The notes: generated from the letters alone by a model not told the origin. A DNA stretch of 64,000 nt from Anaerofilum hominis (GCF_014287275.1 NZ_JACONZ010000001.1:1-64000); one strand, 5' to 3'; shown: positions 1 to 9,801, counted from the stretch's first letter. Made by a program: numbers and translations.

Positions 1-65
1 CCGTTCTAATTATAGCAGGCAGGGACGGCTTGTCAAGAAAAATCGACAAAGCGGACGGGGCACGC

Positions 66-455
66 TTATTTCATATACAGCCCGCACAGCTGCAGCCCGG
101 TATCCAGGCTGATGGTATAAGTGAGACTGCCGTTTTCATATTTAGAGGTCACTACCACCACGGCCAGACCGTCTTTTTCCGCGACGGCGTCCCGGGTGAA
201 CGAGTCAAATGCACCCAGCTGCCCGGCAATGGGTTCCCAGACCTCCGCCAGTTTATCGGCAGGCAAAACTTCTTTCATCTCGCCGTTCATGGTCGCGGCA
301 ACGGCGTCATAGTCCTTCGCGTTGAGGCTTTCGATCACCGCATGGGCCTGCGCGATGGCCTCTTCCTCGTCGTACTTGTCCGACAGGCCGCCGCAGCCGG
401 CCAGCAGACCAGTGCACAGCAGGGAACAGAGCAGCAGACAGAACAGCTTTTTCAT
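66..455 (-). CDS. DUF3887-like secreted lipoprotein
   Basis: 129-residue protein with a lipoprotein signal peptide: basic start, hydrophobic core and an LAGC lipobox placing the lipidated cysteine at residue 21. The mature part (about 28-129) is a small acidic alpha/beta domain resembling DUF3887, in which a helix with an 'LNAKDYDAV' type segment is followed by beta strands; its function is unknown. It is expected on the outer face of the membrane. An AAGGAGGA ribosome site lies just upstream of the ATG. It lies downstream of nth on the same strand, about 115 bases away. The family call rests on overall pattern only. Confidence 0.72.
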   Translation of the reverse strand: MKKLFCLLLCSLLCTGLLAGCGGLSDKYDEEEAIAQAHAVIESLNAKDYDAVAATMNGEMKEVLPADKLAEVWEPIAGQLGAFDSFTRDAVAEKDGLAVVVVTSKYENGSLTYTISLDTGLQLCGLYMK

Positions 456-569
456 GGGACAGGTCCTCCTTGAGTTTGCTCGTTGGGCATTCTTACCCGT
501 GCACGGCCCGCTTGCCCGGCATGCCGTTGGGGGAAAGATGGGTGCCGGAAAACTTCTGATCGGAAATGG

Positions 570-1232
570 CTATTTTGCCGCTTTCGCAGCGGCTTTTTGC
601 TGCGCCTTGTAGGTATCGCAGAGATCGCGGACGCAGCATTCCTCGCAGCGGGGGCTGCGCGCGCTGCACACCGCGCGCCCGTGCAGCACCAGCCGGTGGC
701 AGAAATCGTTGCCCTCTTCGGGAGGGATGACCTTCCACAGCGCCATCTCCACCTTTTTGGGTTCTTTCATGTCCTTGACGATGCCCATCTTGTTGCACAG
801 CCGGATGCAGTGGGTGTCGGTGACGATAGCGGGCTTGCCGAACACGTCCCCCATGATCAGGTTGGCGCTTTTGCGCCCCACGCCGGGCAGCGTGAGCAGG
901 GTGTCAAAGTCATCCGGCACTTTGCCGCCAAAGTCGCTCATCAGCCTGCGCATGGTCAGGCTGATGTCCCGGGCCTTGCTGTGGCCCAGCCCGCAGGGCT
1001 TGACGATCGCCTCGATATCAGCGGGGTCCGCTGCCGCCAGCGCCGCCACCGACGGGTATTTGGCAAACAGGTCCTCGGTGACGATGTTGACCCGCGCATC
1101 GGTGCACTGGGCTGCAAGGCGGACGCTCACCAGCAGCTGCCAGGCGTGGTCGTAGTCCAGCGTGCACTCCGCCAGGGGATAGGCCTCTTTCAGCCGTTCG
1201 ATGATCGCGAGCACCTCTTTTTTTGTTTTCAA
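570..1232 (-). CDS. nth: Endonuclease III (DNA glycosylase/AP lyase)
   Basis: Base-excision repair enzyme that removes oxidised pyrimidines and nicks abasic sites. The 220-residue protein has the helix-hairpin-helix [10 protein letters not shown] with the catalytic lysine, the downstream VTDTH segment with the catalytic aspartate, and a full C-x6-C-x2-C-x5-C iron-sulfur loop at the C-terminus. I start it at a TTG preceded by GAGGAGGG at good spacing; the longer reading from 1277 adds 15 residues with no family support. It is divergent from glyA, with its own TATAAT box on the minus strand. Length is normal for the family. Confidence 0.95.
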   Translation of the reverse strand: MKTKKEVLAIIERLKEAYPLAECTLDYDHAWQLLVSVRLAAQCTDARVNIVTEDLFAKYPSVAALAAADPADIEAIVKPCGLGHSKARDISLTMRRLMSDFGGKVPDDFDTLLTLPGVGRKSANLIMGDVFGKPAIVTDTHCIRLCNKMGIVKDMKEPKKVEMALWKVIPPEEGNDFCHRLVLHGRAVCSARSPRCEECCVRDLCDTYKAQQKAAAKAAK

Positions 1233-1292
1233 ACCCGGTCCCTCCTCAAAGCGCCCGCACAGGCAGGCGCCGGTCATTACATGATCACCGCC

Positions 1293-1321
1293 ATTATAGC
1301 ACAGGCGAAAAAGATTGCAAA
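1293..1321 (-). promoter_or_regulatory. Promoter for nth
   Basis: On the minus strand, TTTGCA (-35, 1321-1316) and TATAAT (-10, 1298-1293) are separated by 17 bases and point toward nth. Housekeeping-type spacing; inferred from the motif only. Confidence 0.6.
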
Positions 1322-1441
1322 CGGGCGAAAAAACGCGCGGGGCCCACCTGTGCGCGCGCCGGCGGGCAGGATGACGGAAAACGCTTGTGCCCGCGGGGGA
1401 AAGACAGTGGGGGCGCAGGGCTGTTCCCGCTCAAAACCACC

Positions 1442-1470
1442 TTGTGTTTTGCGCCCGCGGCGAGTATAAT
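1442..1470 (+). promoter_or_regulatory. Promoter for glyA
   Basis: TTGTGT (1442-1447) and a perfect TATAAT (1465-1470) with a 17-base spacer, about 77 bases upstream of the glyA start. Confidence 0.6.
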
Positions 1471-1546
1471 TTCTTTGTATCGGTCCCATGACTGCCCGCG
1501 GTTTGGCGGCGCGCAGGGGCTGCAAAAAAGCGGAGGAGTTGACGAA

Positions 1547-2797
1547 ATGTTTGGAGATGTACTGGACACGATCGGCTTTGTCAGGGAGCGCGACCCCGAG
1601 GTCGGGGCTGCGATGGAACGTGAGATGGGCCGCCTGCGCGGAAACATCGAACTGATCGCCTCGGAAAATGTGGTCTCCCCGGCTGTGATGGCGGCCATGG
1701 GCAGCATCCTGACCAACAAGTATGCCGAGGGCTATCCCGGCCACCGGTATTACGGCGGCTGCCAGTTTGTCGACGAGGTCGAAGAGCTGGCCCGCAAGCG
1801 CGCCTGCGAACTGTTCGGCGCCGACCATGCCAACGTACAGCCCCACTCCGGCGCACAGGCCAATCTGGCGGTGTATTTTGCGCTGCTGCAGCCCGGGGAC
1901 ACCGTGCTGGGCATGAATCTTTCCCACGGCGGCCACCTTACCCACGGCAGCCCGGTCAATATGTCCGGCAAGTATTTCCGCTTTGTGCCCTATGGCGTGG
2001 ACGCGGACGGCTTTCTTGACTATGACGCGCTGCGCGAGCTGGCCCTGGCCGAAAAGCCCAAGCTGATCGTGGCCGGCGCTTCCGCTTATGCCCGCACCAT
2101 CGATTTTGCCCGCATCTCGGAGATCGCCAAAGAGGCGGGCTGCCTGTTCATGGTGGATATGGCTCACATCGCCGGTCTTGTCGCGGCGGGGCTGCACCCG
2201 TCCCCCGTGCCCTATGCGGACGTGGTCACCACCACAACCCATAAAACCCTGCGCGGCCCCCGCGGCGGCATGATCCTGTGCAAAGAGCAGTATGCCAAAG
2301 CCATTGACAAAGCCATTTTCCCGGGCACCCAGGGCGGTCCCCTGATGCACGTCATCGCCGGTAAGGCCGTCTGCTTCGGCGAGGCGCTTGCCCCCGAGTT
2401 CAAAGAGTATCAGCGCCGTATCGTGGAGAACGCCAAGGCCCTCAGCGAAGCGCTGCTGGCAAAGGGCGTGCATCTGGTTTCCGGCGGCACCGACAACCAC
2501 CTGATGACCGTAGACCTGCGCGGGACCGGCGTCACCGGCAAACAGCTGGAGGCCCGGCTGGACGAGGTGAACATCACCGCCAACAAAAACACCGTGCCCA
2601 ACGACCCCGAAAAGCCTACCGTCACCAGCGGCGTGCGCATCGGTACGCCGGCGGTCACCACCCGCGGGTTCGGCGTGGCGGAGATGGAGGAGATCGCTGG
2701 TTTCATCGCGGACTGCGTCTTTGATTTCGAAAGCAAAAAAGAGCATATCAAAGCTGGCGTCGCGTCGCTGACCGCCCGTTTCCCGCTGTACGAATAA
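1547..2797 (+). CDS. glyA: Serine hydroxymethyltransferase
   Basis: PLP enzyme interconverting serine and glycine with transfer of the one-carbon unit to tetrahydrofolate. The 416-residue length is normal. The N-terminal 'NIELIASEN' block, the 'KYAEGYPG' and 'RYYGG' substrate loops, 'HSGAQAN', and the PLP lysine in [14 protein letters not shown] are all present, as is the C-terminal '[11 protein letters not shown]'. The start is the ATG after a GGAGGAG site; the frame is open upstream but that stretch has no homologous look. A cytosolic housekeeping gene with its own promoter. 5-Formyl-THF cyclo-ligase, which acts on an inhibitor of this enzyme, is encoded at 26637-27215. Confidence 0.97.
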   Translation: MFGDVLDTIGFVRERDPEVGAAMEREMGRLRGNIELIASENVVSPAVMAAMGSILTNKYAEGYPGHRYYGGCQFVDEVEELARKRACELFGADHANVQPHSGAQANLAVYFALLQPGDTVLGMNLSHGGHLTHGSPVNMSGKYFRFVPYGVDADGFLDYDALRELALAEKPKLIVAGASAYARTIDFARISEIAKEAGCLFMVDMAHIAGLVAAGLHPSPVPYADVVTTTTHKTLRGPRGGMILCKEQYAKAIDKAIFPGTQGGPLMHVIAGKAVCFGEALAPEFKEYQRRIVENAKALSEALLAKGVHLVSGGTDNHLMTVDLRGTGVTGKQLEARLDEVNITANKNTVPNDPEKPTVTSGVRIGTPAVTTRGFGVAEMEEIAGFIADCVFDFESKKEHIKAGVASLTARFPLYE

Positions 2798-2933
2798 GCT
2801 TTCCGGGCTGCGGCGCGGTTCGCAGCGTCGGCCTTTCCCGGCGGCGTTTTCCGCCCGGCCGTGGCCGGCGCGCGGGCGCGGCGCCGGGGGCCACGGCGGC
2901 AGATCACAAATGAAGGCTTTGGGGTGAAACAGG

Positions 2934-3773
2934 ATGGCATACATCAATGCAAAACTGCGCAGTCAGGTATTGCTGCGCACGGTGGACGTGGCGCTCTATT
3001 ATCCCAACGACTATCCCGAGGAGGTCGTGCCGGGCATCCGCGGCGTCTTTACGCTGCTGCACGGCTTCAACGGCTGCGGGCAGGACTGGCTGCAGCTTTC
3101 GGCCGCAACGCGGTATGCTGCGGATAACGGGCTGATCCTGGTGGCGCCCAGCTGTGAAAACAGCTTTTACTGCGATATGGTATACGGCGACGCGTGGTAT
3201 ACGTTCCTCACCGAAGAACTGCCTGTGCTGCTGGAAAAATTTTTCCGGGTGCCCACCGCGCGGGAGCAGAATTTCATCGCGGGCCTTTCCATGGGCGGGT
3301 ATGGGGCCATGCTGCTGGCGATGACCCACCCCGAGCGGTATGCGGGCGCGGCCAGCTTTTCCGGTGCGGTGGACCTGGCCATGATGCTGCAGCAGCAGGG
3401 GGCCCAGCTGCCGGAACTGCGCCGATCTTTTGTCCCCATTTTCGGCGAGCAGCTGGCCCTGCCGCAGGACAGGGACCTCCGGGCGCTGGCCGGGCGGCTC
3501 AGCGGGCTGCCGGCGGAACAGCAGCCGCGGCTGCTGTTCACCTGCGGCCTTGAGGACAACGAGCCCTATTATATCCATCTGCAGAACCGTTCGCTCTACG
3601 ACAGCATCCACGCGCTGCCCTTTGCCGGCTACCGCTATATGGAGTGGCCGGGCAACCATGAATGGAAGTTCTGGGACCGCAGTCTCGTATACGCCATCGA
3701 TTGGTTCCTCTCGCCCGGATATGCCCAGGCAAAGCACGGCGACTGGCGCAGCGAGGCGCAGATCATCCTCTGA
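2934..3773 (+). CDS. Alpha/beta-hydrolase esterase (esterase D/EstA-like)
   Basis: 279-residue serine hydrolase without a signal peptide. The nucleophile elbow GLSMGGYG has its serine at about residue 119; a 'GLEDNEP' segment supplies a plausible acidic residue and 'GNHEWKFWD' near the C-terminus the catalytic histidine. 'LLHGFNGCGQDW' forms the oxyanion-hole strand. The architecture is that of the acetylesterase/tributyrin esterase group; the natural substrate is unknown. It is transcribed with rarA, which starts 15 bases later. Feruloyl- or acetyl-xylan esterase activity is possible but not shown. Confidence 0.85.
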   Translation: MAYINAKLRSQVLLRTVDVALYYPNDYPEEVVPGIRGVFTLLHGFNGCGQDWLQLSAATRYAADNGLILVAPSCENSFYCDMVYGDAWYTFLTEELPVLLEKFFRVPTAREQNFIAGLSMGGYGAMLLAMTHPERYAGAASFSGAVDLAMMLQQQGAQLPELRRSFVPIFGEQLALPQDRDLRALAGRLSGLPAEQQPRLLFTCGLEDNEPYYIHLQNRSLYDSIHALPFAGYRYMEWPGNHEWKFWDRSLVYAIDWFLSPGYAQAKHGDWRSEAQIIL

Positions 3774-3788
3774 CAGGAGAGAGAATCT

Positions 3789-5057
3789 ATGAACAGCCCT
3801 CTGGCAGACCGTCTCCGGCCCAAAACGCTGGACGAGGTGTTCGGGCAAAAGCAGCTGCTGGCGCCGGGCACGGTGTTTCGGCGCAATATCGAGGCGGGCC
3901 GGGTGCCCAATATGGTTTTTTACGGCCCGCCTGGGGTGGGCAAGACCACGGTGGCGCGCATCATCGCGGAAAACAGCGGCATGCGGCTGCACAAGCTCAA
4001 CGGCACCTCCGCCTCTACGGCAGATATCCGCACCGTGATCGGTGAGATCGGCACGCTGATGGGGCACGGCGGTATTTTGCTGTATCTGGACGAGATCCAG
4101 TATCTCAACAAAAAACAGCAGCAGAGCCTGCTGGAATGCATTGAGGACGGCAGCATCACGCTGATCGCCTCCACCACTGAGAACCCCTATTTTTATGTGT
4201 ACACGGCGCTGCTCTCCCGCTGCACGGTGTTCGAGTTCAAGCACCTGTCGCCGGAGGATATCAAGGAAGCGCTGGCCCGGGCGCAGGCGATTCTGGAGCA
4301 GGAAGAGGGCTGCGGCATCTCTATCGAGCCCGCGGCGCTGGACCTGATGGCCACGGCCTGCGGGGGCGATGTGCGCAAAAGCGTGGGCAGCCTGGAGCTG
4401 TTGGCCGGGGCGGCCCAGCCGGAGGACGGCGTGCGCCGCATCACGCTGGAAATGGCGCAGCAGGTGGCCCAGCGCAGCAGCATGAACTATGACCGGGACG
4501 CTGACAACCATTACGATACGATCTCAGCGCTGCAGAAAAGCATCCGGGGGTCCGACCCGGACGCGGCGATCCATTATCTGGCGCGTCTGATGGAGGCGGG
4601 GGACCTGCTCTCCGCCTGCCGCAGGCTGCTGGTCATTGCCGCCGAGGACGTGGGCCTGGCCTATCCGCAGGCCATCCCCATCGTCAAGGCCTGCGTGGAC
4701 AGCGCCCTGCAGCTGGGTCTGCCGGAAGCGCAGCTGCCGCTGGCGGACGCCGTGGTGCTGCTGGCGACCGCGCCCAAGAGCAACTCGGCGCACAACGCCA
4801 TTATCGCCGCGCGCGAGGACCTGCGCCGCGGCCGCAGCGGCCAGGTGCCGCGCCAGCTGCAGAACAAGCACTATGACGGAGCGGATGCAAAGGTAAAAGG
4901 GCAGCGCTATCTCTATCCCCACGACTACCCGGATCACTGGGTCGCCCAGCAGTATCTCCCAGACGAGCTGGTGGGCACGGTCTACTATGAATTTGGTCCC
5001 AACAAAACAGAGCAGGCGGCAAAGGCCTATTGGGACAGGATCAAGGGGCGCGGATAG
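3789..5057 (+). CDS. rarA: Replication-associated recombination ATPase RarA
   Basis: AAA+ ATPase of the RarA/MgsA/WRNIP1 family that acts at stalled replication forks. In order: the N-terminal 'PLADRLRPKTLDEVFGQ' family signature, Walker A GPPGVGKTT, Walker B LYLDEIQ, sensor-1 'IASTTENP', sensor-2/arginine finger region, and a C-terminal tetramerisation domain containing 'AEDVGLAYPQA' and 'KHYDGADAKVKGQRYLYPHDYP'. The 422 residues match the usual length. A strong AGGAGAGAG ribosome site precedes the ATG. A terminator hairpin follows. Confidence 0.96.
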   Translation: MNSPLADRLRPKTLDEVFGQKQLLAPGTVFRRNIEAGRVPNMVFYGPPGVGKTTVARIIAENSGMRLHKLNGTSASTADIRTVIGEIGTLMGHGGILLYLDEIQYLNKKQQQSLLECIEDGSITLIASTTENPYFYVYTALLSRCTVFEFKHLSPEDIKEALARAQAILEQEEGCGISIEPAALDLMATACGGDVRKSVGSLELLAGAAQPEDGVRRITLEMAQQVAQRSSMNYDRDADNHYDTISALQKSIRGSDPDAAIHYLARLMEAGDLLSACRRLLVIAAEDVGLAYPQAIPIVKACVDSALQLGLPEAQLPLADAVVLLATAPKSNSAHNAIIAAREDLRRGRSGQVPRQLQNKHYDGADAKVKGQRYLYPHDYPDHWVAQQYLPDELVGTVYYEFGPNKTEQAAKAYWDRIKGRG

Positions 5058-5087
5058 CGCGGCGCGCAGGGAATAAAAAAGCAGGAG

Positions 5088-5126
5088 GGCCGGAGCAGTC
5101 GTGGATCAGCGACCCTCCGGCCTTTT
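5088..5126 (+). terminator. Terminator after rarA
   Basis: Perfect 8-bp stem GGCCGGAG (5088-5095) / CTCCGGCC (5115-5122), 19-base loop, followed by TTTT. It sits between rarA and the sugar transporter gene. Confidence 0.65.
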
Positions 5127-5186
5127 CAGGACAGGGGCGCTGCAAAAAGCGCGCGCTTCATTTGAAAAGCAAGGGGGACACAACGG

Positions 5187-6659
5187 ATGGACGAGACGAA
5201 AGCACAGGTGCCCAAGCGGACCAGGTACAGCTTCGGCTTCGGCTGCATCGGCCGGGATGCAGCCTACACGCTGGTGACCAATTTTATCATGACCTATCTG
5301 ACCCTGGCCGTGGGACTGAGCAACTGGCAGCTGGCCTGGGTCGGCGTCATCATGGTGGCGGCCCGTGTCTGGGACGCGGTCAATGACCCCATGATGGGCG
5401 CTATCATCGACAACACCCATACCCGCTGGGGCAAGTTCAAGCCCTATATCATCACCGGCGCGGTGCTCAACAGCATTTTCATCGTGCTGCTGTTCTCCGA
5501 CTTTGCCGGTCTTGGCAAAACCGCGTTTCTGGTGGTGTTTGCCGTGACGTATATCCTCTGGGGCATGACCTACACGATGAACGATATCTCTTATTGGAGC
5601 ATGCTGCCCAGCCTGACCGTCAACCCCAAAGAGCGGGAAAAGGTCTCTTCGCTTGCCCGCATCGGGGCGAACATCGGCCTGTTTGTGGTCACGGCGGCGG
5701 TGCCGGTGGTGACCCAGATGGGCAAAATGACCGATATGTACCGCGCCGTCGCCATCGCCATCGCAGTGCTGTTCATCGGCTGCCAGCTGCTGGTGGTGCT
5801 GGGGGTGAAAGAACAGAAGAACGCGGTCACGGCGGCGCAGAGCCACACCACGCTGCGCGGCATGGTGAAGATCATCCTCAAAAACGATCAGCTGCTGGCC
5901 ATCATCATCTGCATGCTGCTGTTCAACATCGGCTATTTCACCACCACCGGCTTTGGCATGCAGTTTTTCTATTTTGACTACGGCGTGTACGGCGGCATGG
6001 AGTTTACGATCTTTGCCATCTCGATCGGCGTGGCGCAGATCGTGACGCTGGCCCTTTACCCGAAAATTTCAAAAAACCTGGACCGCAGGCAGCTGTTCGG
6101 TCTTGCCATCCTGCTGGTGGTCCTGGGCTACCTGGGCTTTATGCTGGTGGGTTATCTGCTGCCCATGAATATGGTGGTGCTCTGTGTGATCGGGCTGGTC
6201 CTGTTCGCCGGGCAGGCCATCATCCAGCTGCTCAACCTGGTGCTGCTGGCCGATACCATCGAGTACGGGCAGTGGAAACTGGGGACCCGCAACGAAAGTG
6301 TGATCTTCAGCCTCAACCCGTTCATCACCAAGCTGGCCAGCGCCATCCAGGCGGCCATTTTTGCCTTTACACTGGCCGTTTCCGGCCTCAATCAGTACTC
6401 CAACCAGATCAGTGAGCTCGAAAAGAGCACCTCGCTTTCCACTGTGGAGATCAAGCAGCAGGCAAATGCTCTGGTGGCCACCATCCCCGGCAGCGCCACC
6501 CTGATCATGCGCGCCTCCATGATCGTGCTGCCGCTGGCGCTCATCCTTGCAAGTTATGGGATCTATCGCAAATACTATAAGATCGACGACAAGATGTACC
6601 GGCAGATGGTGTGCGAGCTGGAACAGCGCGCCGGCGCGGACGGGGAAGAGAGCGTCTGA
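5187..6659 (+). CDS. GPH-family glycoside/sugar symporter
   Basis: 490-residue integral membrane protein with about 12 hydrophobic segments. The N-terminal 'YSFGFGCIGRDAAYTLV', the loop 'DAVNDPMMGAIIDNTHTRWGKFKPYI' and the mid-protein 'GQWKLGTRNESVIFSLNPFITKL' are hallmarks of the glycoside-pentoside-hexuronide cation symporters (MelB/XynP type). It should import a glycoside or oligosaccharide with Na+ or H+. The next gene, 90 bases downstream, is a GH3 glycosidase, so the pair probably takes up and hydrolyses the same sugar. Ribosome site AAGGGGGA. The substrate cannot be read from the sequence. Confidence 0.9.
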   Translation: MDETKAQVPKRTRYSFGFGCIGRDAAYTLVTNFIMTYLTLAVGLSNWQLAWVGVIMVAARVWDAVNDPMMGAIIDNTHTRWGKFKPYIITGAVLNSIFIVLLFSDFAGLGKTAFLVVFAVTYILWGMTYTMNDISYWSMLPSLTVNPKEREKVSSLARIGANIGLFVVTAAVPVVTQMGKMTDMYRAVAIAIAVLFIGCQLLVVLGVKEQKNAVTAAQSHTTLRGMVKIILKNDQLLAIIICMLLFNIGYFTTTGFGMQFFYFDYGVYGGMEFTIFAISIGVAQIVTLALYPKISKNLDRRQLFGLAILLVVLGYLGFMLVGYLLPMNMVVLCVIGLVLFAGQAIIQLLNLVLLADTIEYGQWKLGTRNESVIFSLNPFITKLASAIQAAIFAFTLAVSGLNQYSNQISELEKSTSLSTVEIKQQANALVATIPGSATLIMRASMIVLPLALILASYGIYRKYYKIDDKMYRQMVCELEQRAGADGEESV

Positions 6660-6749
6660 CACAGCGGGCCCGCAGCCGCAGTTATCCTGGCCCGGCAGGC
6701 CTTGGCCGGAAAGCTGCGGCCGCAGAAGCGGAGAAAGGACGGACCCTGA

Positions 6750-9191
6750 ATGGATCAACAAAAGATCGAAGCGATACTGAAGACCCTGACGCTGGAGGAA
6801 AAAGCTTCGCTCTGCTCCGGCCTGACCTCCTGGACCACCAAGCCGGTGGAGGGCAAGGGCGTGCCGTCGGTGTTCATGGCCGACGGCCCTACCGGGCTGC
6901 GCAAAGAGGACCGGGAGCACGAAGCGGAGAACGGGGGCCCCAGCGTGCGCGCGACCTGTTTCCCCACCGAGGCGACGCTGGCCGGCTCGTGGGACCCGCA
7001 GCTCACCCGCGCGGTGGGGGAGGCCATCGGGGCAGAGTGCCGCGCCCACGGCGTTTCCACCCTGTTGGCGCCCGGGGTCAATATCAAGCGCAGCCCGCTC
7101 TGCGGCCGCAATTTTGAGTATTACGCAGAGGACCCGCTTCTGGCAGGCAAGCTGGCGGTGGGTTTTATCCAGGGCCTGCGCAGCCAGGGCGTCGGCTGCA
7201 GCCTCAAGCACTTTGCCTGCAACAGCGAAGAAACGCTGCGCATGTCCATCAGCAGTGAGGTGGACGAGCGGGCCCTGCATGAGATCTATCTGCGGGCTTT
7301 CGAGATCGCCGTCAAGGAGGCCCGGCCCAGCACCGTGATGTGCTCGTATAACCGCGTCAACGGGGTCTATGCTGCCGACAACAGGGAACTGCTCACCGGC
7401 GTCCTGCGGGAAAAGTGGGGGTTTGACGGCCTTGTCATGAGCGATTGGGGCGCAGTGAACGACCGGGTGCAGGGCATCCGTGCAGGGCTGGACCTCGAGA
7501 TGCCGGGCAGCGGGGGCGTGAACGATGAATTGATCGTGCAGGCTATAAAGGACAAAGCCCTGTCGGAAGAAGAACTGGACACGGCGGTGCGCCGCCTGCT
7601 GCGCTTTGTGTTCGACTGCGCTGAAAGCTGCACGCCCGTCCCCTGCGACTATGAGGCGCACCATGCCCTTGCCGTGCGCGCTTTGGAGGAGTCGGCCGTA
7701 CTGCTGAAGAACAACGGCGTGCTGCCGCTGAAAAAAGGGCAGAAGATCCTGTTTGTAGGGGATATGGCCGAGCATCCCCGCTATCAGGGGGGCGGCAGTT
7801 CCATCGTCAACGCCCGGGCGCTGGAAAGCCCGCTGGCGGCGGCCCGCAGGCTGGGTTATGAAGTCTCGTTCGCGCGCGGCTGGCCGGGCGGCGACGAGGA
7901 CCGGCAGGATGCGGGCCTGCTGCGCGAAGCGACAGCCGCCGCCGCGGCTCATGACGTGACGGTGCTTTTTCTCGGCCTTACCGACGTGTACGAGTGCGAG
8001 GGGTACGACCGCACCCACCTGTCCATTCCGCCCAGCCATACGGCCCTGCTGTCGGCGCTGCGCGCCGCGGGCAAGCCGGTGGCGGTCGTGTTTTCAGGCG
8101 GCAGCCCGGTAGAACTTCCCTGGCTGGACCAGGCGGATGCGCTGCTTGCGCTTTATCTCGGTGGAGAGGGCGTGGGTCAGGCGGCCTGCCGTCTGCTTTG
8201 GGGCGAGGCGGACCCCTGCGGCAAATTGGCAGAGACCTGGCCGCTGTCGCTTTCGGACACCCCGGCCTTTCACCATTATCCCATGGGGCCGCGCTACGTG
8301 AGTTACAATGAGAGCATCTTTGTGGGCTACCGTTACTACGACACGGTGAAAGCGCAGGTGCGCTTTCCGTTCGGCTACGGTCTTTCCTACACCAGCTTTG
8401 CCTATTCCGACCTGTCTGCGCCGGAGTCTGTCGGGCGGGGAGAAGAGCTGGCCCTGCGCTTTTCCGTGACGAATACCGGCGGCAGGGCCGGCGCGGAGAT
8501 CTGCCAGTGCTACGTCCACCACGAGGCCCCATCGGCGTTCAAGGCGGAACAGGAGCTGGCGGCCTTTGCCAAGGTGTTTTTGCGCCCCGGTGAGACCCGG
8601 CAGGTCGTTCTGAAGCTGCCGGCGCGGGCGTTCAGCTTTTATTTGCCCGCAGAGCAGGATTTCGTGGTGGAGCAGGGAAGATATGAGCTTCGTGTCGGCC
8701 CCTCCAGCCGGGAACTGCCGCTGCGCGCAGTGGTAACCGTGGCGGGGGAAACCTCCCTGCGGCTTCCCGCCGCGCAGTTGGCCTCTTCCCCTTACGGGTC
8801 CATCCGTGACAACCGCTTCCCGGACGACTGGTTCGAGACTTTGCATCCGCTGCCCGCACGGGAGAACAGGCCGGCACAGCGCGGGGAGTTCGACCGCACC
8901 ACGCCGCTGGGCGAACTGGCCGTCACCTGGCCGGGCAGGCTGATGCGGCGCATCGCCTACCGGGTGGGCGGAGCTTCCATCCGTTTTGTCAGATCTCCCA
9001 GGGTCAACCGGCGGATCGTGCGGCGGATGACCTCCGAGTTCCCGGTCAAAAACACTGTGCTGATGTCGGATGGTCTGATAGACTATGAAACGGCGGACGC
9101 CCTGTTGGACGTCTGCAACGGCCGCGGCGGCTGGAAACGACTGCTGTGCGGTCTTGGGGCGGCGCTGAAAAAGCTGGGCAGGGGCGGCTGA
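6750..9191 (+). CDS. Glycoside hydrolase family 3 (beta-glucosidase-like)
   Basis: 813 residues, no signal peptide, so intracellular. N-terminal TIM-barrel domain (about 1-290) with 'MADGPTGLR', 'KHFACNSEE' and the nucleophile aspartate in GLVMSDWGA; alpha/beta-sandwich domain (about 310-540) with 'SAVLLKNNGVLPL' and 'GGSSIVNAR'; then a fibronectin-like domain from about 560 ('RFPFGYGLSYTSF') and a C-terminal extension of about 130 residues. The likely activity is exo-acting beta-glycosidase on sugars imported by the preceding GPH symporter. Beta-xylosidase or N-acetylglucosaminidase specificity cannot be excluded. A strong hairpin follows. Confidence 0.93.
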   Translation: MDQQKIEAILKTLTLEEKASLCSGLTSWTTKPVEGKGVPSVFMADGPTGLRKEDREHEAENGGPSVRATCFPTEATLAGSWDPQLTRAVGEAIGAECRAHGVSTLLAPGVNIKRSPLCGRNFEYYAEDPLLAGKLAVGFIQGLRSQGVGCSLKHFACNSEETLRMSISSEVDERALHEIYLRAFEIAVKEARPSTVMCSYNRVNGVYAADNRELLTGVLREKWGFDGLVMSDWGAVNDRVQGIRAGLDLEMPGSGGVNDELIVQAIKDKALSEEELDTAVRRLLRFVFDCAESCTPVPCDYEAHHALAVRALEESAVLLKNNGVLPLKKGQKILFVGDMAEHPRYQGGGSSIVNARALESPLAAARRLGYEVSFARGWPGGDEDRQDAGLLREATAAAAAHDVTVLFLGLTDVYECEGYDRTHLSIPPSHTALLSALRAAGKPVAVVFSGGSPVELPWLDQADALLALYLGGEGVGQAACRLLWGEADPCGKLAETWPLSLSDTPAFHHYPMGPRYVSYNESIFVGYRYYDTVKAQVRFPFGYGLSYTSFAYSDLSAPESVGRGEELALRFSVTNTGGRAGAEICQCYVHHEAPSAFKAEQELAAFAKVFLRPGETRQVVLKLPARAFSFYLPAEQDFVVEQGRYELRVGPSSRELPLRAVVTVAGETSLRLPAAQLASSPYGSIRDNRFPDDWFETLHPLPARENRPAQRGEFDRTTPLGELAVTWPGRLMRRIAYRVGGASIRFVRSPRVNRRIVRRMTSEFPVKNTVLMSDGLIDYETADALLDVCNGRGGWKRLLCGLGAALKKLGRGG

Positions 9192-9230
9192 TACAGCTTA
9201 GCAAAGCTTTTGCAGCAGATTTAAGTATAA

Positions 9231-9265
9231 GGGCGAAAAGAGGAGGCAGCCTCTTTTCGCCCTTT
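9231..9265. terminator. Terminator between the GH3 gene and a small convergent gene
   Basis: Perfect 13-bp stem GGGCGAAAAGAGG (9231-9243) / CCTCTTTTCGCCC (9250-9262), 6-base loop, then TTT. It could serve both convergent genes. Confidence 0.75.
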
Positions 9266-9266
9266 G

Positions 9267-9476
9267 TCAAAAATCATCCTCTTCAAAGGAAAAGCGGTCG
9301 TTCTCATTGGTACCTACGCCGTTTTCCGTGCGGTCCAGCGGGCGCTCAGGCCAGCTGGGCGGCACCAGCTCATCCGTCTCAAGGGCGGCAAAAATCCGCT
9401 CGTTGATATTGACGGTGGAAGGATGATCTTTTTTGACCGCCTCGCGGCGGTTCTGTGCACGTTTTTCTTTGCTCAT
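9267..9476 (-). CDS. Small hydrophilic protein, unknown function
   Basis: 69 residues: a basic N-terminus ('SKEKRAQNRREAVKKD') and an acidic C-terminus ending FEEDDF, with no membrane segment or cysteine. It runs up to the terminator shared with the GH3 gene, and a GGGGGTG stretch lies upstream of the ATG. Composition and position suggest a real clostridial small protein, but I recognise no family. Confidence 0.55.
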   Translation of the reverse strand: MSKEKRAQNRREAVKKDHPSTVNINERIFAALETDELVPPSWPERPLDRTENGVGTNENDRFSFEEDDF

Positions 9477-9626
9477 CAGTGTTTACACCCCCATTGGTAT
9501 TATATGTGGGGAAAGGCGGTATATTGAGACGCAGCAGCTGGAAGTTTTTTGAAAATTTCTGTCGAATCATCTCGGGGGCCGCCGGGAGGCAAAAGTGGGG
9601 AGGAGAAATTTTTTGGCAAGAAATGA

Positions 9627-9655
9627 TTGACAAAAGTTTTGGCGTTCAGTATAAT
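9627..9655 (+). promoter_or_regulatory. Consensus promoter for tRNA-Pro
   Basis: Perfect TTGACA (9627-9632) and perfect TATAAT (9650-9655) with a 17-base spacer, 33 bases upstream of the tRNA. Confidence 0.9.
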
Positions 9656-9688
9656 AATAACGCTGCCTCTGAGAGGCGGCATCGTTAT

Positions 9689-9764
9689 CCGGGTGTGGCG
9701 CAGTTGGTAGCGCGCTTGACTGGGGGTCAAGAGGCCGCATGTTCAAGTCATGTCACTCGGACCA
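9689..9764 (+). tRNA. tRNA-Pro (GGG)
   Basis: Cloverleaf with acceptor CCGGGTG/CACTCGG, D stem GCGC/GCGC, anticodon stem CTTGA/TCAAG enclosing loop CTGGGGG (anticodon GGG), T loop TTCAAGT, discriminator A and encoded CCA. It is flanked by a consensus promoter and a strong terminator, so it is an independent unit. Confidence 0.95.
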
Positions 9765-9801
9765 AAATCGAAACTTGTCGAAAGACAAGTTTCGATTTTT
9801 T
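9765..9801 (+). terminator. Terminator of tRNA-Pro
   Basis: 15-bp perfect stem (9765-9779 with 9784-9798) capped by a GAAA tetraloop and followed by a T run. Confidence 0.92.

Noticed and set aside
1277..2947. 556-residue minus-strand open frame over glyA
   Set aside because: Shadow of glyA; composition rich in His, Gly and Arg and no start signal.
6069..8039. 656-residue minus-strand open frame
   Set aside because: Antisense to the GPH symporter and GH3 genes; open because of GC-rich codon positions, with no ribosome site or family motif.
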